Positions 1 through 8,545 of a stretch of DNA of 64,000 bases are shown here, in pieces. The notes under the pieces are model-generated. The model saw only the letters and a program-made list of their open reading frames with translations. It had not been told where the DNA came from and made no database searches. Origin of the DNA: Bacteroidota bacterium (GTDB taxonomy: Bacteria; Bacteroidota; Bacteroidia; Chitinophagales; Chitinophagaceae); the NCBI GenBank assembly GCA_023423405.1, contig JAFAFR010000008.1:124001-188000 (forward strand), in the 5' to 3' direction. A program made the translations under genes and the position numbers. Within the stretch, counting starts at the first letter, position 1. The number at the start of each line of letters is the position of its first letter.

Positions 1-252
1 GGAGCTGCGAAAGCTAAAATGCCTTTGTTTCTTTTCAGGGTGGAAACAGCACGCCAATCCATTCAATGAACGGTTGATTCTTAAGCGTAATAATCGGTGA
101 CGTATAGGTTAGATTATTGATAACCAATATAGATATAGGGTGCTTTGGTATGATTTGCGCAGACCGGCTGCCGTTGTAATCAGGTATGGGACTGAGGAGG
201 CGAAGCTGTACGTGCAACTGATTGAAATTCAATGAAATATTTTGAATCGATA
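1..252. other. No gene recognised; left flank of a decayed export locus
   Basis: I find no convincing gene here. A reverse-strand open frame across about 35-307 has no recognisable motif and runs into recognisable nusG-like relic sequence, so I do not call it. The last part, about 168-207, resembles the sequence directly upstream of the intact nusG-like gene (about 13648-13687) and contains the first copy of an 18-base repeat. This suggests it is the old leader of a lost operon. Confidence 0.5.
190..207 (+). repeat. 18-base motif, copy 1 (before decayed nusG-like relic)
   Basis: The sequence GACTGAGGAGGCGAAGCT is identical to copies at 13670-13687 and 44071-44088, all in the same orientation. 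Here it precedes a nusG-like relic, as the second copy precedes the intact nusG-like gene. Its perfect survival beside heavily decayed coding sequence is notable. Role unknown: RNA-level signal, ribosome-binding region or recombination site are all possible. Confidence 0.85.
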
Positions 253-400
253 AAAATGTGGCAGGTATTATACACCAAGCCCAGGTAGGAAAAAGGTGTA
301 TAAACAACTTATCGATAAAAGTATTGAAAGCTACTGTCCTCTTAGTAAGGTAAGGAAAAGTGGACTGACAGGTATAAAGTCGTGGAAGAAAATGGACACC
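253..400 (+). pseudogene. Relic of NusG-like (UpxY-type) antiterminator gene
   Basis: Translated in pieces, this stretch matches the intact NusG-like protein encoded at 13688-14212. The fragment WQVLYTKPR at 259-285 corresponds to WFALYTKPRW, and SIESYCPLSKVRK corresponds to GIEVYCPMNKVRK. A shifted frame then gives KWTDRYKVVEE against KWSDRYKIIEE. In-frame stops follow YTKPR, and at least one frameshift separates the pieces. The C-terminal KOW half is missing, and the sequence jumps directly into wzc-like sequence. It is a dead copy heading the left export locus. Confidence 0.8.
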
Positions 401-404
401 AGGA

Positions 405-715
405 AGCCGAAAATTTAAAAGGATTAGGAATGAATGATCGTAAGGGTTTAACCAATTACATTGTCAGCGACCTAGGAGTGGAGTCCATTACCTAGCTTTT
501 ACGTTGTGTGAACATGTTAACTCTTCCGTATTTATCATAAGGCGCAATTATACATTCAAGAAGCAACTATTTGATCTTAGATGAGATGTATAAGGCTGGA
601 AGATTGCCCAGATGGGTATAGTCATTAACGACATCATCACCAAAGGGAATTATGGCAGCTATTTACGGGTATGGATATGGGTATGGATACGGTTACGGTA
701 AAATGAGAGGGGAAT
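405..715 (+). pseudogene. Relic of Wzc-type tyrosine autokinase gene (kinase fragments and Tyr-rich tail)
   Basis: Fragments in several frames match the intact Wzc at 15053-17422. LGMNDRKGLTNYIVSD (about 424-471) corresponds to LGVNTRRGVSTFLITD. A stretch near 508-580 resembles the ADVTLYIVRQGYSYKRVIEF region. GIVINDI (about 616-640) corresponds to AIIVNDV. Frame-shifted codons at about 665-702 read YGYGYGYGYGYG, the tyrosine-rich tail. Stops and frameshifts break it repeatedly. The whole wza gene and the N-terminal Wzz part of wzc are absent, so a large deletion joins nusG-like to wzc sequence. The intact wzm gene follows about 100 bases later. Confidence 0.8.
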
Positions 716-815
716 TAACCTGTTTTAAGGAGACGAATAATAAGGAAAGTTGTTTTGAAGGGTTTTTTTCAAAAAAAAGTTAATTAAATTGATAAAATCA
801 GGCGTGGCAGAACAC

Positions 816-1691
816 ATGGGAGGGAAGTATGAAAATAAAGGGTCAGAGCGATCGGAGTGGTCGACGATAATTGAACCCCACAAAAATTTATTTGATGTCA
901 ACCTAAAGGAAATTTGGAGATATAAGGATCTCCTGATGCTATTGGTGCGTCGAGATTTCATTGCTTTTTATAAACAGACGATACTTGGTCCGATATGGTT
1001 TTTTGTCCAACCTATGCTAACGACGCTCATGTATTTGCTTGTGTTCGGACGTATTGCAAAACTACCCACGGATGGAATTCCGCCTGTGCTTTTTTACATG
1101 GCTGGAGTAACCTGCTGGAGTTATGTATCTGAGTCATTGACTAAAACCTCCGATACATTTATTGCGAATGCCAACATTTTCGGGAAGGTCTATTTCCCTA
1201 GAGTCATCATTCCGGTGTCCATCGTCATTTCCAATCTAATAAGATTCGGCATTCAGTTTTCCTTATTTGCAGGTATATGGACTTTTTATTTTTTTAAGCC
1301 AGATAGTCAGCTTCATCTGTCCGCATACGTGTTGTTAGTGCCAGTGTTGGTTCTGATGATGGCATTATTAAGTCTTGGATTCGGAATAATTTTCTCTTCG
1401 CTGACAACAAAGTACAGGGATCTTAGGTTTTTGCTGACCTTCGGAATTCAATTACTAATGTATGCCACTCCTGTGGTGTACCCGTTGTCCATGGCGCCGG
1501 CGAAGCTTCGGTGGCTGATTGTTGGAAATCCATTTACAGCGATAATTGAAACGTTCCGCTTTGCTTTTACGGGGGCGGGTACATTCAGTTGGATGCATTT
1601 AGGGTACAGCGCTATTTTTACGATAGCGATATTGTTGACTGGCGTGCTCATTTTCAATAAGGTGGAACGCAGTTTTATGGATACCGTTTAA
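816..1691 (+). CDS. wzm: ABC-2 type polysaccharide export permease (Wzm-like)
   Basis: Inner-membrane permease of an ABC glycan exporter, partner of the ATPase that follows 13 bases downstream. About 291 residues with an amphipathic N-terminal region (RYKDLLMLLVRRDFIAFYKQ) and about six hydrophobic segments, as usual for the family. The frame opens at a TTG at 789, but I prefer the ATG at 816: the decayed copy at 17475 begins with a matching ATG-GGA (MGES...) and shares the following EFSTIIK/EWSTIIE stretch. No strong ribosome-binding site is visible. It lies just after the relic of nusG/wzc and is AT-rich like the other glycan genes. Confidence 0.9.
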   Translation: MGGKYENKGSERSEWSTIIEPHKNLFDVNLKEIWRYKDLLMLLVRRDFIAFYKQTILGPIWFFVQPMLTTLMYLLVFGRIAKLPTDGIPPVLFYMAGVTCWSYVSESLTKTSDTFIANANIFGKVYFPRVIIPVSIVISNLIRFGIQFSLFAGIWTFYFFKPDSQLHLSAYVLLVPVLVLMMALLSLGFGIIFSSLTTKYRDLRFLLTFGIQLLMYATPVVYPLSMAPAKLRWLIVGNPFTAIIETFRFAFTGAGTFSWMHLGYSAIFTIAILLTGVLIFNKVERSFMDTV

Positions 1692-1704
1692 TGAAGAAAA
1701 TAAG

Positions 1705-2988
1705 ATGTCGAATATAGCAATACAGGTGGAAGACCTTTCGAAGATGTATCGTCTGGGAGAGATAGGAACGGGCACGATTTCCCATGACCTAAACAGGTGG
1801 TGGGCAAAGGTGCGCGGAAAGGAAGATCCGTTTTTGAAACTTGGGGAAGAAAACAAGAGGGATTTAAAAGGAGGCGACTACGTTTGGGCGCTTCGTGATG
1901 TCAATTTCACGGTTCAACAGGGAGAAGTTTTGGGTATTATTGGCCGAAATGGTGCGGGGAAGTCCACCTTGTTGAAACTATTGTCTCGGGTAACGGCACC
2001 TACAACCGGTAAAATAAAAGCTAAGGGGAGAATTGCATCCCTGCTGGAAGTTGGCACAGGTTTCCATCCCGAGCTTACCGGCAGGGAGAACATTTTTCTG
2101 AATGGAGCAATAATGGGAATGACAAAGCCGGAGATCTTGCGAAAATTCGATGAGATTGTGGCATTCGCAGGCGTAGAGAGGTATATTGATACGCCGGTTA
2201 AAAGGTATAGCAGCGGAATGTACGTCCGGTTAGCATTTGCTGTTGCTGCACACCTCGAGCCTGAGATCCTGATCATAGATGAAGTGCTTGCTGTTGGGGA
2301 TGCGGAGTTTCAGAACAAGTGCCTCGGTAAAATGAAGGATGTCAGCGATAAGGAAGGACGTACAGTGCTGTTTGTAAGTCATAATATGGGAGCGGTGAAA
2401 AATCTTTGCACCCATGCCTTGCTGATGAAGGACGGTATGTTGAGAAAGGAGGGGACGCCGCCCGAGATTATTGACCTGTATTTATCGGAAGGAAATAATG
2501 CTGACAGGGTACTGGAATGGCCCATAGCAGAAAGGCCGACCAACCACGAGTTAACCGTTTGCTCAATTAAGGTGCTGGATGACAAAAATAGGCTGGATAG
2601 CTTGTTGACGTCGGCCGAGGACCTTAAAATTGAAATTGAGTACAAACTGGAAAACGCAATCAAGGACCTGCGGGTGGTTGTTAATTTGATTACATTGGAC
2701 GGAACTGAAGTTTTCTCATCCAGCGATTACAGTTTTCAACCCGCATCGAGGATGAGAGAGCCGGGTCATTATAAGAGCGTATGTTACATTCCGGGCCGTT
2801 TACTGAATGCCGGAAATTATATTGCCAGGGTCGACTTTGATGTGCCAATGACAAGGCCGATCATTATGGGATTAAGAGTGCCGTTTACGATTTCTGAACT
2901 CATCTTTAATCAGCTCGGTGTAACGATGGCGAGTAAACCGGCAGGAATAATCCATCCTTATTTAAGCTGGGAGGTTTTACATAACTAA
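1705..2988 (+). CDS. wzt: Polysaccharide ABC transporter ATPase with C-terminal glycan-binding domain (Wzt-like)
   Basis: ATPase of the exporter; 427 residues. Walker A GRNGAGKST at 80-88, ABC signature YSSGM at 168-172, Walker B ILIIDEV at 188-194 and the H-loop histidine near 226 are all present. Residues from about 265 to the end form the extra beta-rich domain found in Wzt proteins that recognise the end of the finished glycan. This implies substrate-specific export in which the chain is completed in the cytoplasm. It is a pair with wzm. A decayed second copy lies at about 17629-18150. Confidence 0.93.
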   Translation: MSNIAIQVEDLSKMYRLGEIGTGTISHDLNRWWAKVRGKEDPFLKLGEENKRDLKGGDYVWALRDVNFTVQQGEVLGIIGRNGAGKSTLLKLLSRVTAPTTGKIKAKGRIASLLEVGTGFHPELTGRENIFLNGAIMGMTKPEILRKFDEIVAFAGVERYIDTPVKRYSSGMYVRLAFAVAAHLEPEILIIDEVLAVGDAEFQNKCLGKMKDVSDKEGRTVLFVSHNMGAVKNLCTHALLMKDGMLRKEGTPPEIIDLYLSEGNNADRVLEWPIAERPTNHELTVCSIKVLDDKNRLDSLLTSAEDLKIEIEYKLENAIKDLRVVVNLITLDGTEVFSSSDYSFQPASRMREPGHYKSVCYIPGRLLNAGNYIARVDFDVPMTRPIIMGLRVPFTISELIFNQLGVTMASKPAGIIHPYLSWEVLHN

Positions 2989-2996
2989 AGCCGACT

Positions 2997-3662
2997 ATGG
3001 AAAGAATATGGAGCGCAATTGCAGTCCGGTTCAGGATATACTGGAGGAAGACGAAAATGCTTTTTTACTGGTTGATCATCCAGCTTCCTTTTTTTCATTT
3101 CATTCGAAATACCCGAAAATCTCCGGTAAGGTGCAGTTTGCGGATGTGGTTTTTTCAAAAAGTATTGGGGTTTAATCGCGGAGCTTACTGGCCGGTTCAT
3201 TTTACCAGTAAGATCAACCAATGGCAGCATATTGTGATTGGCGTGGAAACGAATCCTGGCTACGAGCCGGGTTGTTACATCCAGGGATTGGGAAAGGTAT
3301 TTATCGGAGACTATACTCGTATCGCGCAAAACGTGGGAATAATCAGCTCAAATCATGATCTGTATGATTCTCGTAAGCACTTGCACGATACTGAAGTCAG
3401 AATTGGCAACTACTGTTGGTTGGGCATGAACAGCGTGGTTTTGCCTGGAGTAACATTAGGTGATTTTACAATTGTGGGAGCTGGTTCTGTTGTAACGAAA
3501 TCTTTTTCTGAAGGATATTGCGTTATTGGTGGAACACCTGCGAAAATCATAAAGTACTTAGACAAAGCCGAATGCAAACCTTACAAAAATCTGCCAGAAT
3601 ATATTGGTTATATGCGCAAGGAGAAATTTGAAGCATTTAGAAAGAAGCGCATGTGGGTATAG
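2997..3662 (+). CDS. Left-handed beta-helix acetyltransferase (WcaF/maltose acetyltransferase type)
   Basis: A 221-residue protein whose second half carries hexapeptide repeats (IGDYTRIAQNVGII, IGNYCWLGMNSVVLPGV, VGAGSVVTKSF) and the histidine-bearing SSNHDLYD loop typical of sugar O-acetyltransferases that use acetyl-CoA. The first 60 or so residues are hydrophobic and basic, so it may sit at the membrane. The ATG at 2997 follows the wzt stop by 8 bases, fitting one transcript with wzm-wzt. It probably acetylates a sugar of the exported glycan; the acceptor cannot be told from sequence. Confidence 0.82.
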   Translation: MERIWSAIAVRFRIYWRKTKMLFYWLIIQLPFFHFIRNTRKSPVRCSLRMWFFQKVLGFNRGAYWPVHFTSKINQWQHIVIGVETNPGYEPGCYIQGLGKVFIGDYTRIAQNVGIISSNHDLYDSRKHLHDTEVRIGNYCWLGMNSVVLPGVTLGDFTIVGAGSVVTKSFSEGYCVIGGTPAKIIKYLDKAECKPYKNLPEYIGYMRKEKFEAFRKKRMWV

Positions 3663-3668
3663 GCCCAG

Positions 3669-4712
3669 ATGACAATGAATTTATCAATGGATTTGCAGGT
3701 ATCAATTATCACGCCTTCTTTTAATCGGGCCGACGTTATTCGGGAAACGGCCGATTCAATTTTTGCGCAGTCTTATCCAAATTGGGAGTGGATGATTGTA
3801 GATGATGGGTCTACTGATGATAGCTGGGAGGTGTTGGAAGAGTTTGCCCGCGAAGACAGCCGGGTCAGAATTCTAAAACGAGACAGAGGACCAAAAGGTG
3901 CTTGCGCTTGCAGAAACATTGGAGTAGCCAAATCCAGCGGGGAGCTGCTTATTTTTTTGGACTCTGACGATGTTTTGGCACCTTTTTGCCTGGAACAAAG
4001 AGTTAATGCCATCAATCGGGTGCCTGATGCAGGATTTGTAATAGTGCCAATGCTGCTGTTTAAAAAATCGCCGTACGACCTTAATTTGTTATGGAATATC
4101 GATAAGGATACAGACGAAATCAGCCGGCTTCTTACCGGAGACGCAATTTGTCAGGGAACAGGTACCATTTGGAGGAGATCTCATTTTGAGAGAATTGGAA
4201 TGTGGCGGGAAGACTTAAAGCTTTGGCAGGATGTTGAATTGCATTTAAGAGCTTTTTTTCAACATGTACCCTTTGTGAAGCGCATGGATATGAGGCCAGA
4301 TGTTTTTATCAGGATATCGGACGTAAGTCTGTCCCGAACCGGCTATAATTCGCTACCCAAAATCAGAAGTCGGTGTGATGTATTTTGCTACACACTGGAA
4401 CAAATGGCTGAGCAGAATAAACTGCATCAGTATCGTGAAAGCGTTGCTTATATGGGAGCACACATCATTTTAAGCGCAATACGAGGCGGATTCTATAGGG
4501 ATGCAACAGAGATGATCTGTATGTCAGTTCGCTATGACCTATTTCCTCCTTTGACACTTGGAAATTTCAGGCGGTATTTTTCTTTCCGGAAAAGAAAGAT
4601 GAATAAGATTCCCCTTTTAGGTAGGTGGTTAGAAAACAGAACTAGGAAGCAGTTTCCGGTGGCCGAATCAACGCTGGGAAAGGTTTCTTTGAAGAAAAAC
4701 GACAGTGTGTAA
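3669..4712 (+). CDS. Family 2 glycosyltransferase
   Basis: A GT-A fold transferase of 347 residues. The N-terminus reads VSIITPSFNRADVI followed by VDDGSTDDSW, and the metal/nucleotide-binding acidic motif is FLDSDD. A later QDVELHLR stretch may supply the catalytic base. It adds one sugar to the lipid-linked glycan on the cytoplasmic face. Start is ATG 3669; ATG 3675 is also possible. It is the last intact gene of the left export group, being followed by a decayed glycosyltransferase. Confidence 0.88.
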   Translation: MTMNLSMDLQVSIITPSFNRADVIRETADSIFAQSYPNWEWMIVDDGSTDDSWEVLEEFAREDSRVRILKRDRGPKGACACRNIGVAKSSGELLIFLDSDDVLAPFCLEQRVNAINRVPDAGFVIVPMLLFKKSPYDLNLLWNIDKDTDEISRLLTGDAICQGTGTIWRRSHFERIGMWREDLKLWQDVELHLRAFFQHVPFVKRMDMRPDVFIRISDVSLSRTGYNSLPKIRSRCDVFCYTLEQMAEQNKLHQYRESVAYMGAHIILSAIRGGFYRDATEMICMSVRYDLFPPLTLGNFRRYFSFRKRKMNKIPLLGRWLENRTRKQFPVAESTLGKVSLKKNDSV

Positions 4713-5190
4713 GAAACGGAAAGGAAGACCCAGAGGAAAATATTAATTACCCCGTTAGGATTATTCAGATTGATCCCTAAGAAAGTTCAGGGGGAGTTTG
4801 TGATCCTTGCTGCTCAGGATGCGAAACCCGTCGATTACAGATGGATGGAAAACCTAGGTGACTACGCAAACAGGAAACCAGGCGGCAAGCCTATTTATAT
4901 CACTATAAGGGATCGGGCTTCTTTCATAAAGCGGGACGCATTCGAGGCTGTGGATGGTTTAATGTGGGCCTGATGTCTTCAGGAATGGTTTTGTACGGGA
5001 AGCACGACAGACAGGAGATGATTACTGTTGCAAATTCGTTCGCAATATGAGGAAATTGTGCTGAAACATTTGAAAGATATTGTCTGGTTTAGAATTGCCG
5101 ATATGAAAAGCAATATGACGGCGATTAGGAATGCTGATCGCCCGGTATTTGCGCGATCTTAAAAATTTTTACTTTCTTAAACGAGAAAAG
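4713..5190 (+). pseudogene. Glycosyltransferase family 2 remnant and unassigned sequence
   Basis: There is no intact gene in this stretch. The open frame at 4770-4973 encodes GEFVILAAQDAKPVDYRWME, which resembles GKFVLLTVQDAAAYDRLWVE of the family 2 transferase at 18219-19193. The later FIKRDAFEAV resembles the segment after the acidic motif in the same family. The N-terminal nucleotide-binding half and the C-terminal part are missing. Positions 4974-5190 show nothing I can assign. Best read as a deleted, decaying rhamnosyltransferase-like gene. Confidence 0.5.
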
Positions 5191-6216
5191 ATGGAGGCTA
5201 TAAAAATTGGAATAGTAGGTTGTGGTAGAATTGCACAGCGCCACGCAGAGCATATTAACAATAAGGCTAAGCTTATTGCAGTATGCGATACGGACAGGCA
5301 AAAGGCCGATGACCTGGCATCGAAATACGGCGCCAGGGCATATTATCAGGTAGAAGAAATGCTGCAATCTGAGAAAAGCCTGGATGTAGTAGCAATATGT
5401 TCGCCCAATGGATTGCATGCAGAGCATAGCATTCTGGCGCTGAACGCCGGCGTTCACGTATTGTGCGAGAAGCCGATGGCGCTGACGCCTGACGATTGCG
5501 GCAGGATGATCCAGGCTGCTGAAAAGTCTAACAAAAGACTATTTGCGATCAAACAAAACCGATTTAACCCGCCTGTTGCGGCGGTAAAGAAATTGATTGA
5601 TGAGGGCCGGCTGGGAAAGATCCTGAGTGTTCAATTGAATTGCTTCTGGAACCGGAACCCTGACTATTATCGCAATTCATGGAAAGGGACACTTGATCTT
5701 GATGGCGGCACGTTATATACGCAATTTAGCCATTTTATCGACCTGCTTTATTGGATCGTTGGCGACGTAAAAGAAGTGAAAGCCTTCATGGGTAACCTGG
5801 CGCATCAGGGCATAATCGAATTTGAAGATACGGGGGTGGTGATTCTGAGGTTTCTCAACGGTGCCATCGGAACGATCAACTATACTGTAAATAGCTACAA
5901 TAAAAATATGGAAGGCTCCCTGACCATTTTCGGAGACAAGGGTACTGTGAAGATAGGAGGACAATACCTGAACGAATTGGAATACCAGAATATCGAAGGA
6001 TATAAAATTGAAAACCTGCCCGAAGGGAATAAGCCCAATAACTATGGGAACTATGTTGGTTCAATGAGCAATCACGATAAGGTCTACGACAACCTTATTG
6101 AAGTATTGCAGAATGGAGCCTCTATCACAACAAGTTCGTTTGAAGGCCTTAAGACGGTAGATATAATATACAAAATTTATCAGGCAGCGGGTCACGAGCG
6201 AATTAAACTTAACTAA
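5191..6216 (+). CDS. wbpB: UDP-N-acetylglucosaminuronate 3-dehydrogenase-like oxidoreductase (WbpB/WlbA family)
   Basis: A Gfo/Idh/MocA oxidoreductase of about 341 residues. The Rossmann start IGIVGCGRIAQRHAEHI is followed by CEKPMALT and then KQNRFNPPV, both typical of WlbA/WbpB. The family oxidises C3 of UDP-GlcNAcA before transamination. The frame extends back to 5131, but the ATG at 5191 places the dinucleotide-binding strand correctly. It heads a block with wbpE and two acetyltransferases (overlap of 1 base with the next gene). The UDP-GlcNAc 6-dehydrogenase (WbpA) needed upstream in the pathway is not in the window. Confidence 0.88.
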   Translation: MEAIKIGIVGCGRIAQRHAEHINNKAKLIAVCDTDRQKADDLASKYGARAYYQVEEMLQSEKSLDVVAICSPNGLHAEHSILALNAGVHVLCEKPMALTPDDCGRMIQAAEKSNKRLFAIKQNRFNPPVAAVKKLIDEGRLGKILSVQLNCFWNRNPDYYRNSWKGTLDLDGGTLYTQFSHFIDLLYWIVGDVKEVKAFMGNLAHQGIIEFEDTGVVILRFLNGAIGTINYTVNSYNKNMEGSLTIFGDKGTVKIGGQYLNELEYQNIEGYKIENLPEGNKPNNYGNYVGSMSNHDKVYDNLIEVLQNGASITTSSFEGLKTVDIIYKIYQAAGHERIKLN

Positions 6217-6683
6217 TGATGCCGGCTCCAATAATATTCGAAAGCGCTATCAGAGAGGCTAATTTTGGATCAAATGTGAAGGTTGTCCAACCAGTAAATA
6301 TCTATGGTTGTAAAATAGATGATGATTGTTTTGTTGGTCCATTTACCGAGATTCAGAAAGCTGTTTCAATTGGTAAACGTACCAAGGTTCAGTCGCATAC
6401 TTTTATTTGTGAACAGGTGACCATTGGAGACGATTGTTTCATTGGGCATGGCGTAATGTTTATCAATGACCTCTTTGAGGGTGGCGGGCCGGCACGGGGC
6501 GACAAAACAAAGTGGAGATCGACAAAAATCGGAAACAACGTCTCCATTGGATCAAATGCGACAATTCTGCCGGTAAATATTTGCGACAATGTGGTTATCG
6601 GTGCAGGAGCGGTCGTTACCAAAAACATAGAACAACCGGGTGTTTATGCGGGAAACCCGGCAAGGATAATTCAAAAAAAGTAA
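6216..6683 (+). CDS. Left-handed beta-helix N-acyltransferase (WlbB/WbpD-like)
   Basis: A 155-residue hexapeptide-repeat protein (DDCFVGPFTEIQ, IGDDCFIGHGVMFIND, IGAGAVVTKNI, AGNPARII). The FINDLFEGG region resembles the FTNV loop of WlbB/WbpD N-acetyltransferases. It starts at an ATG overlapping the wbpB stop (TAATG), so translation is coupled. A second, longer WbpD-like enzyme lies at 7854-8375, so the block has two acyltransferases around one aminotransferase. They may act on different amino groups or use different acyl donors; the sequence does not decide this. Confidence 0.82.
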   Translation: MMPAPIIFESAIREANFGSNVKVVQPVNIYGCKIDDDCFVGPFTEIQKAVSIGKRTKVQSHTFICEQVTIGDDCFIGHGVMFINDLFEGGGPARGDKTKWRSTKIGNNVSIGSNATILPVNICDNVVIGAGAVVTKNIEQPGVYAGNPARIIQKK

Positions 6684-6694
6684 GAAAATAGAAA

Positions 6695-7813
6695 ATGCAA
6701 AAAGTTCCATTCGTTGACCTGTATGCGCAGTACCTAACGATTAAACCGCATATTGATGAGGCTATTGAGTCGACCATACGGTCATCTTCTTATATCGGAG
6801 GCAAACCGGTAGCCGCTTTCGAAAAGGCATTCAGCGAGTTCATCGGTGTGCCGCATGTTATAGGTTGCGCCAATGGAACAGATTCAATTGAGATCTTATT
6901 GCAGGCGTTTGGAATTGGAAAAGACGACGAGGTAGTTGTTCCGGCTATTTCCTGGATATCTACAGCCGAGGCGGTTTCGTCTGTTGGAGCGAAACCAGTA
7001 TTTGTTGATATTGAAGACGAATACTACACTATTGATGTTTCCTTGATTGAAAAGGCAATCACACCAAGGACAAAAGCTATCATACCGGTACATCTGTATG
7101 GTCACCCCGCAGATATGCCCACCATCATGAGTGTTGCGGCAAAGCATAATTTGATAGTAATAGAGGACTGCGCACAGGCACACGGCGCACAGATAGAGGG
7201 GAAGATGATAGGCACCTTCGGACATGCTGCCAGCTTTAGTTTTTATCCAGGGAAGAATTTGGGGGCCTATGGCGATGCGGGGGCAATGGCGACGGCAGAT
7301 CCGGCTGTTGCAGAGAAAGCCAGGATGATAGCTAACCATGGGCAGAAGGGAAAACATAATCATGTAATCGAAGGCAGGAACAGCCGGCTGGATGGATTGC
7401 AGGCGGCTGTACTCAACGTAAAGCTGCCACATCTGGAAGGATGGACCGGGGCAAGAATTGCCAACGCCGCGAAATACGACAGGCTGCTGGAGAAAAATGA
7501 GGGTATAGGTCTTCCCCTTGTGAAGAAAGGATATCGGCACGTCTACCACCTTTATGTTGTCCGTGTCGAACATCGCACTGAGGTCCAAAAAGCGCTAGCT
7601 GCAGTTGAAATTGAAACTGCTGTCCATTACCCTATGGCTCTTCCATTTCTTCCTTGTTACGGCGGTTACGGATATGAAACAAGTCATTTTCCAGTAGCGG
7701 CGAGCTGCCAAAATCAAATTCTGTCCATTCCAATGTATGCTGAGTTAACTGAGGAGCAAATTGACAGAGTATCAAAGGAGTTGCTGAAAGTGGCTGGCGG
7801 TATAGAGCTTTAA
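6695..7813 (+). CDS. wbpE: PLP-dependent sugar aminotransferase (DegT/DnrJ/EryC1; WbpE-like)
   Basis: A 372-residue aminotransferase. It opens with VPFVDLYAQY. The cofactor-binding GTDS is near 61-64, the pyridoxal-contacting EDCAQAHGA is near 157-165, and the Schiff-base lysine is K187 in SFYPGKNLGAYGDAG. In the Wbp/Wlb pathway this enzyme turns the 3-keto sugar made by WbpB into the 3-amino sugar. It sits between two acyltransferase genes, 11 bases after the first, in the expected pathway set. Confidence 0.9.
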   Translation: MQKVPFVDLYAQYLTIKPHIDEAIESTIRSSSYIGGKPVAAFEKAFSEFIGVPHVIGCANGTDSIEILLQAFGIGKDDEVVVPAISWISTAEAVSSVGAKPVFVDIEDEYYTIDVSLIEKAITPRTKAIIPVHLYGHPADMPTIMSVAAKHNLIVIEDCAQAHGAQIEGKMIGTFGHAASFSFYPGKNLGAYGDAGAMATADPAVAEKARMIANHGQKGKHNHVIEGRNSRLDGLQAAVLNVKLPHLEGWTGARIANAAKYDRLLEKNEGIGLPLVKKGYRHVYHLYVVRVEHRTEVQKALAAVEIETAVHYPMALPFLPCYGGYGYETSHFPVAASCQNQILSIPMYAELTEEQIDRVSKELLKVAGGIEL

Positions 7814-7853
7814 TATAGAAAATGAGGGCAGCAAGAAAATTTGAAAGCGGGTT

Positions 7854-8375
7854 ATGGGAAAAAATGATTTTAAAAAAGGATCGGCAGAGGACTGCTATAT
7901 ACACCCTACTTCTGTTATTGATGACAATGTTTTAATCAGCAATGGAGTACGGGTTTGGCATTTTTGTCATATAATGACTGGAGCGGTTATTGGAGCCGGT
8001 TGCCAGTTGGGGCAGAACGTTTTTATAGGAAGGGGCGTTTCGATAGGTGCGGGGTGTAAGATCCAGAATAATGTATCTGTTTATGAAGGGGTGACGCTGG
8101 AAGAGCGGGTGTTTGTAGGCCCTTCGGTGGTATTCACCAATGTGATCAATCCCCGCGCTTTCATAGAGCGGAAGGAGGAATTCCGGCCCACCCTGGTGGC
8201 TGAGGGGGCCAGCATTGGCGCCAATGCCACCATCCTTTGCGGGGTGCGCATTGGGCGTTATGCCCTGGTGGGGGCTGGTGCGGTGGTGCTTGGGGACGTG
8301 CCCGATTTCGCCAAAGTGGTGGGTAACCCGGCGCGGCAAATCGGTTGGGTGGATGAAGCGGGAGAAGCTGTGTAG
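7854..8375 (+). CDS. wbpD: UDP-sugar 3-N-acetyltransferase (WbpD-like), compositionally mosaic
   Basis: A 173-residue hexapeptide-repeat enzyme with the family start HPTSVIDDNV, the RVWHFCHIM motif, the VVFTNVINPRAF loop and the end VVGNPARQIGWVDE. It acetylates the 3-amino group of the sugar nucleotide, completing a 2,3-diacetamido uronate. The first part (to about 8080) is AT-rich like its neighbours. The rest is clearly GC-richer, with many C/G third positions, as in the following gene, so a recombination join inside the gene is likely. A decayed second copy is at about 13166-13350. Confidence 0.88.
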   Translation: MGKNDFKKGSAEDCYIHPTSVIDDNVLISNGVRVWHFCHIMTGAVIGAGCQLGQNVFIGRGVSIGAGCKIQNNVSVYEGVTLEERVFVGPSVVFTNVINPRAFIERKEEFRPTLVAEGASIGANATILCGVRIGRYALVGAGAVVLGDVPDFAKVVGNPARQIGWVDEAGEAV

Positions 8376-8545
8376 CAGATCTGACGACAGCAATGGATAT
8401 CTGATAAAAAAATAATCAACCCTGCTTGGAATTACTGAACCTAACGATTAGTTTTATTCCACGACCTATCCAACTATCCCCTCGAATGATCAGGCTTTGA
8501 TCGCTTCACTCCTCAAGTTTTTATTGTAAACCTCAAACCTATACC
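8376..8545. other. Intergenic leader before the T9SS cargo gene
   Basis: About 170 bases separate wbpD from the cargo gene. I see no clear terminator with a T-run and no perfect TAnnTTTG box, so I cannot say whether the cargo gene has its own promoter or is read from the wbp block. Confidence 0.3.

Noticed and set aside
35..307. Reverse-strand open frame of 90 codons at the left edge
   Set aside because: It has no recognisable motif, and its right end overlaps clear nusG-like relic sequence on the plus strand.
660..705. Short tandem repeat considered as a CRISPR-like or structural repeat
   Set aside because: The units are six bases, without spacers, and match the coding repeat of the Wzc tyrosine tail.
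789..815. TTG start for wzm nine codons upstream
   Set aside because: The decayed copy begins at the position matching ATG 816, and no ribosome-binding sequence supports the TTG.
6896..7588. Reverse-strand frame of 230 codons inside wbpE
   Set aside because: Antisense to a complete aminotransferase with its PLP lysine; no recognisable domain.
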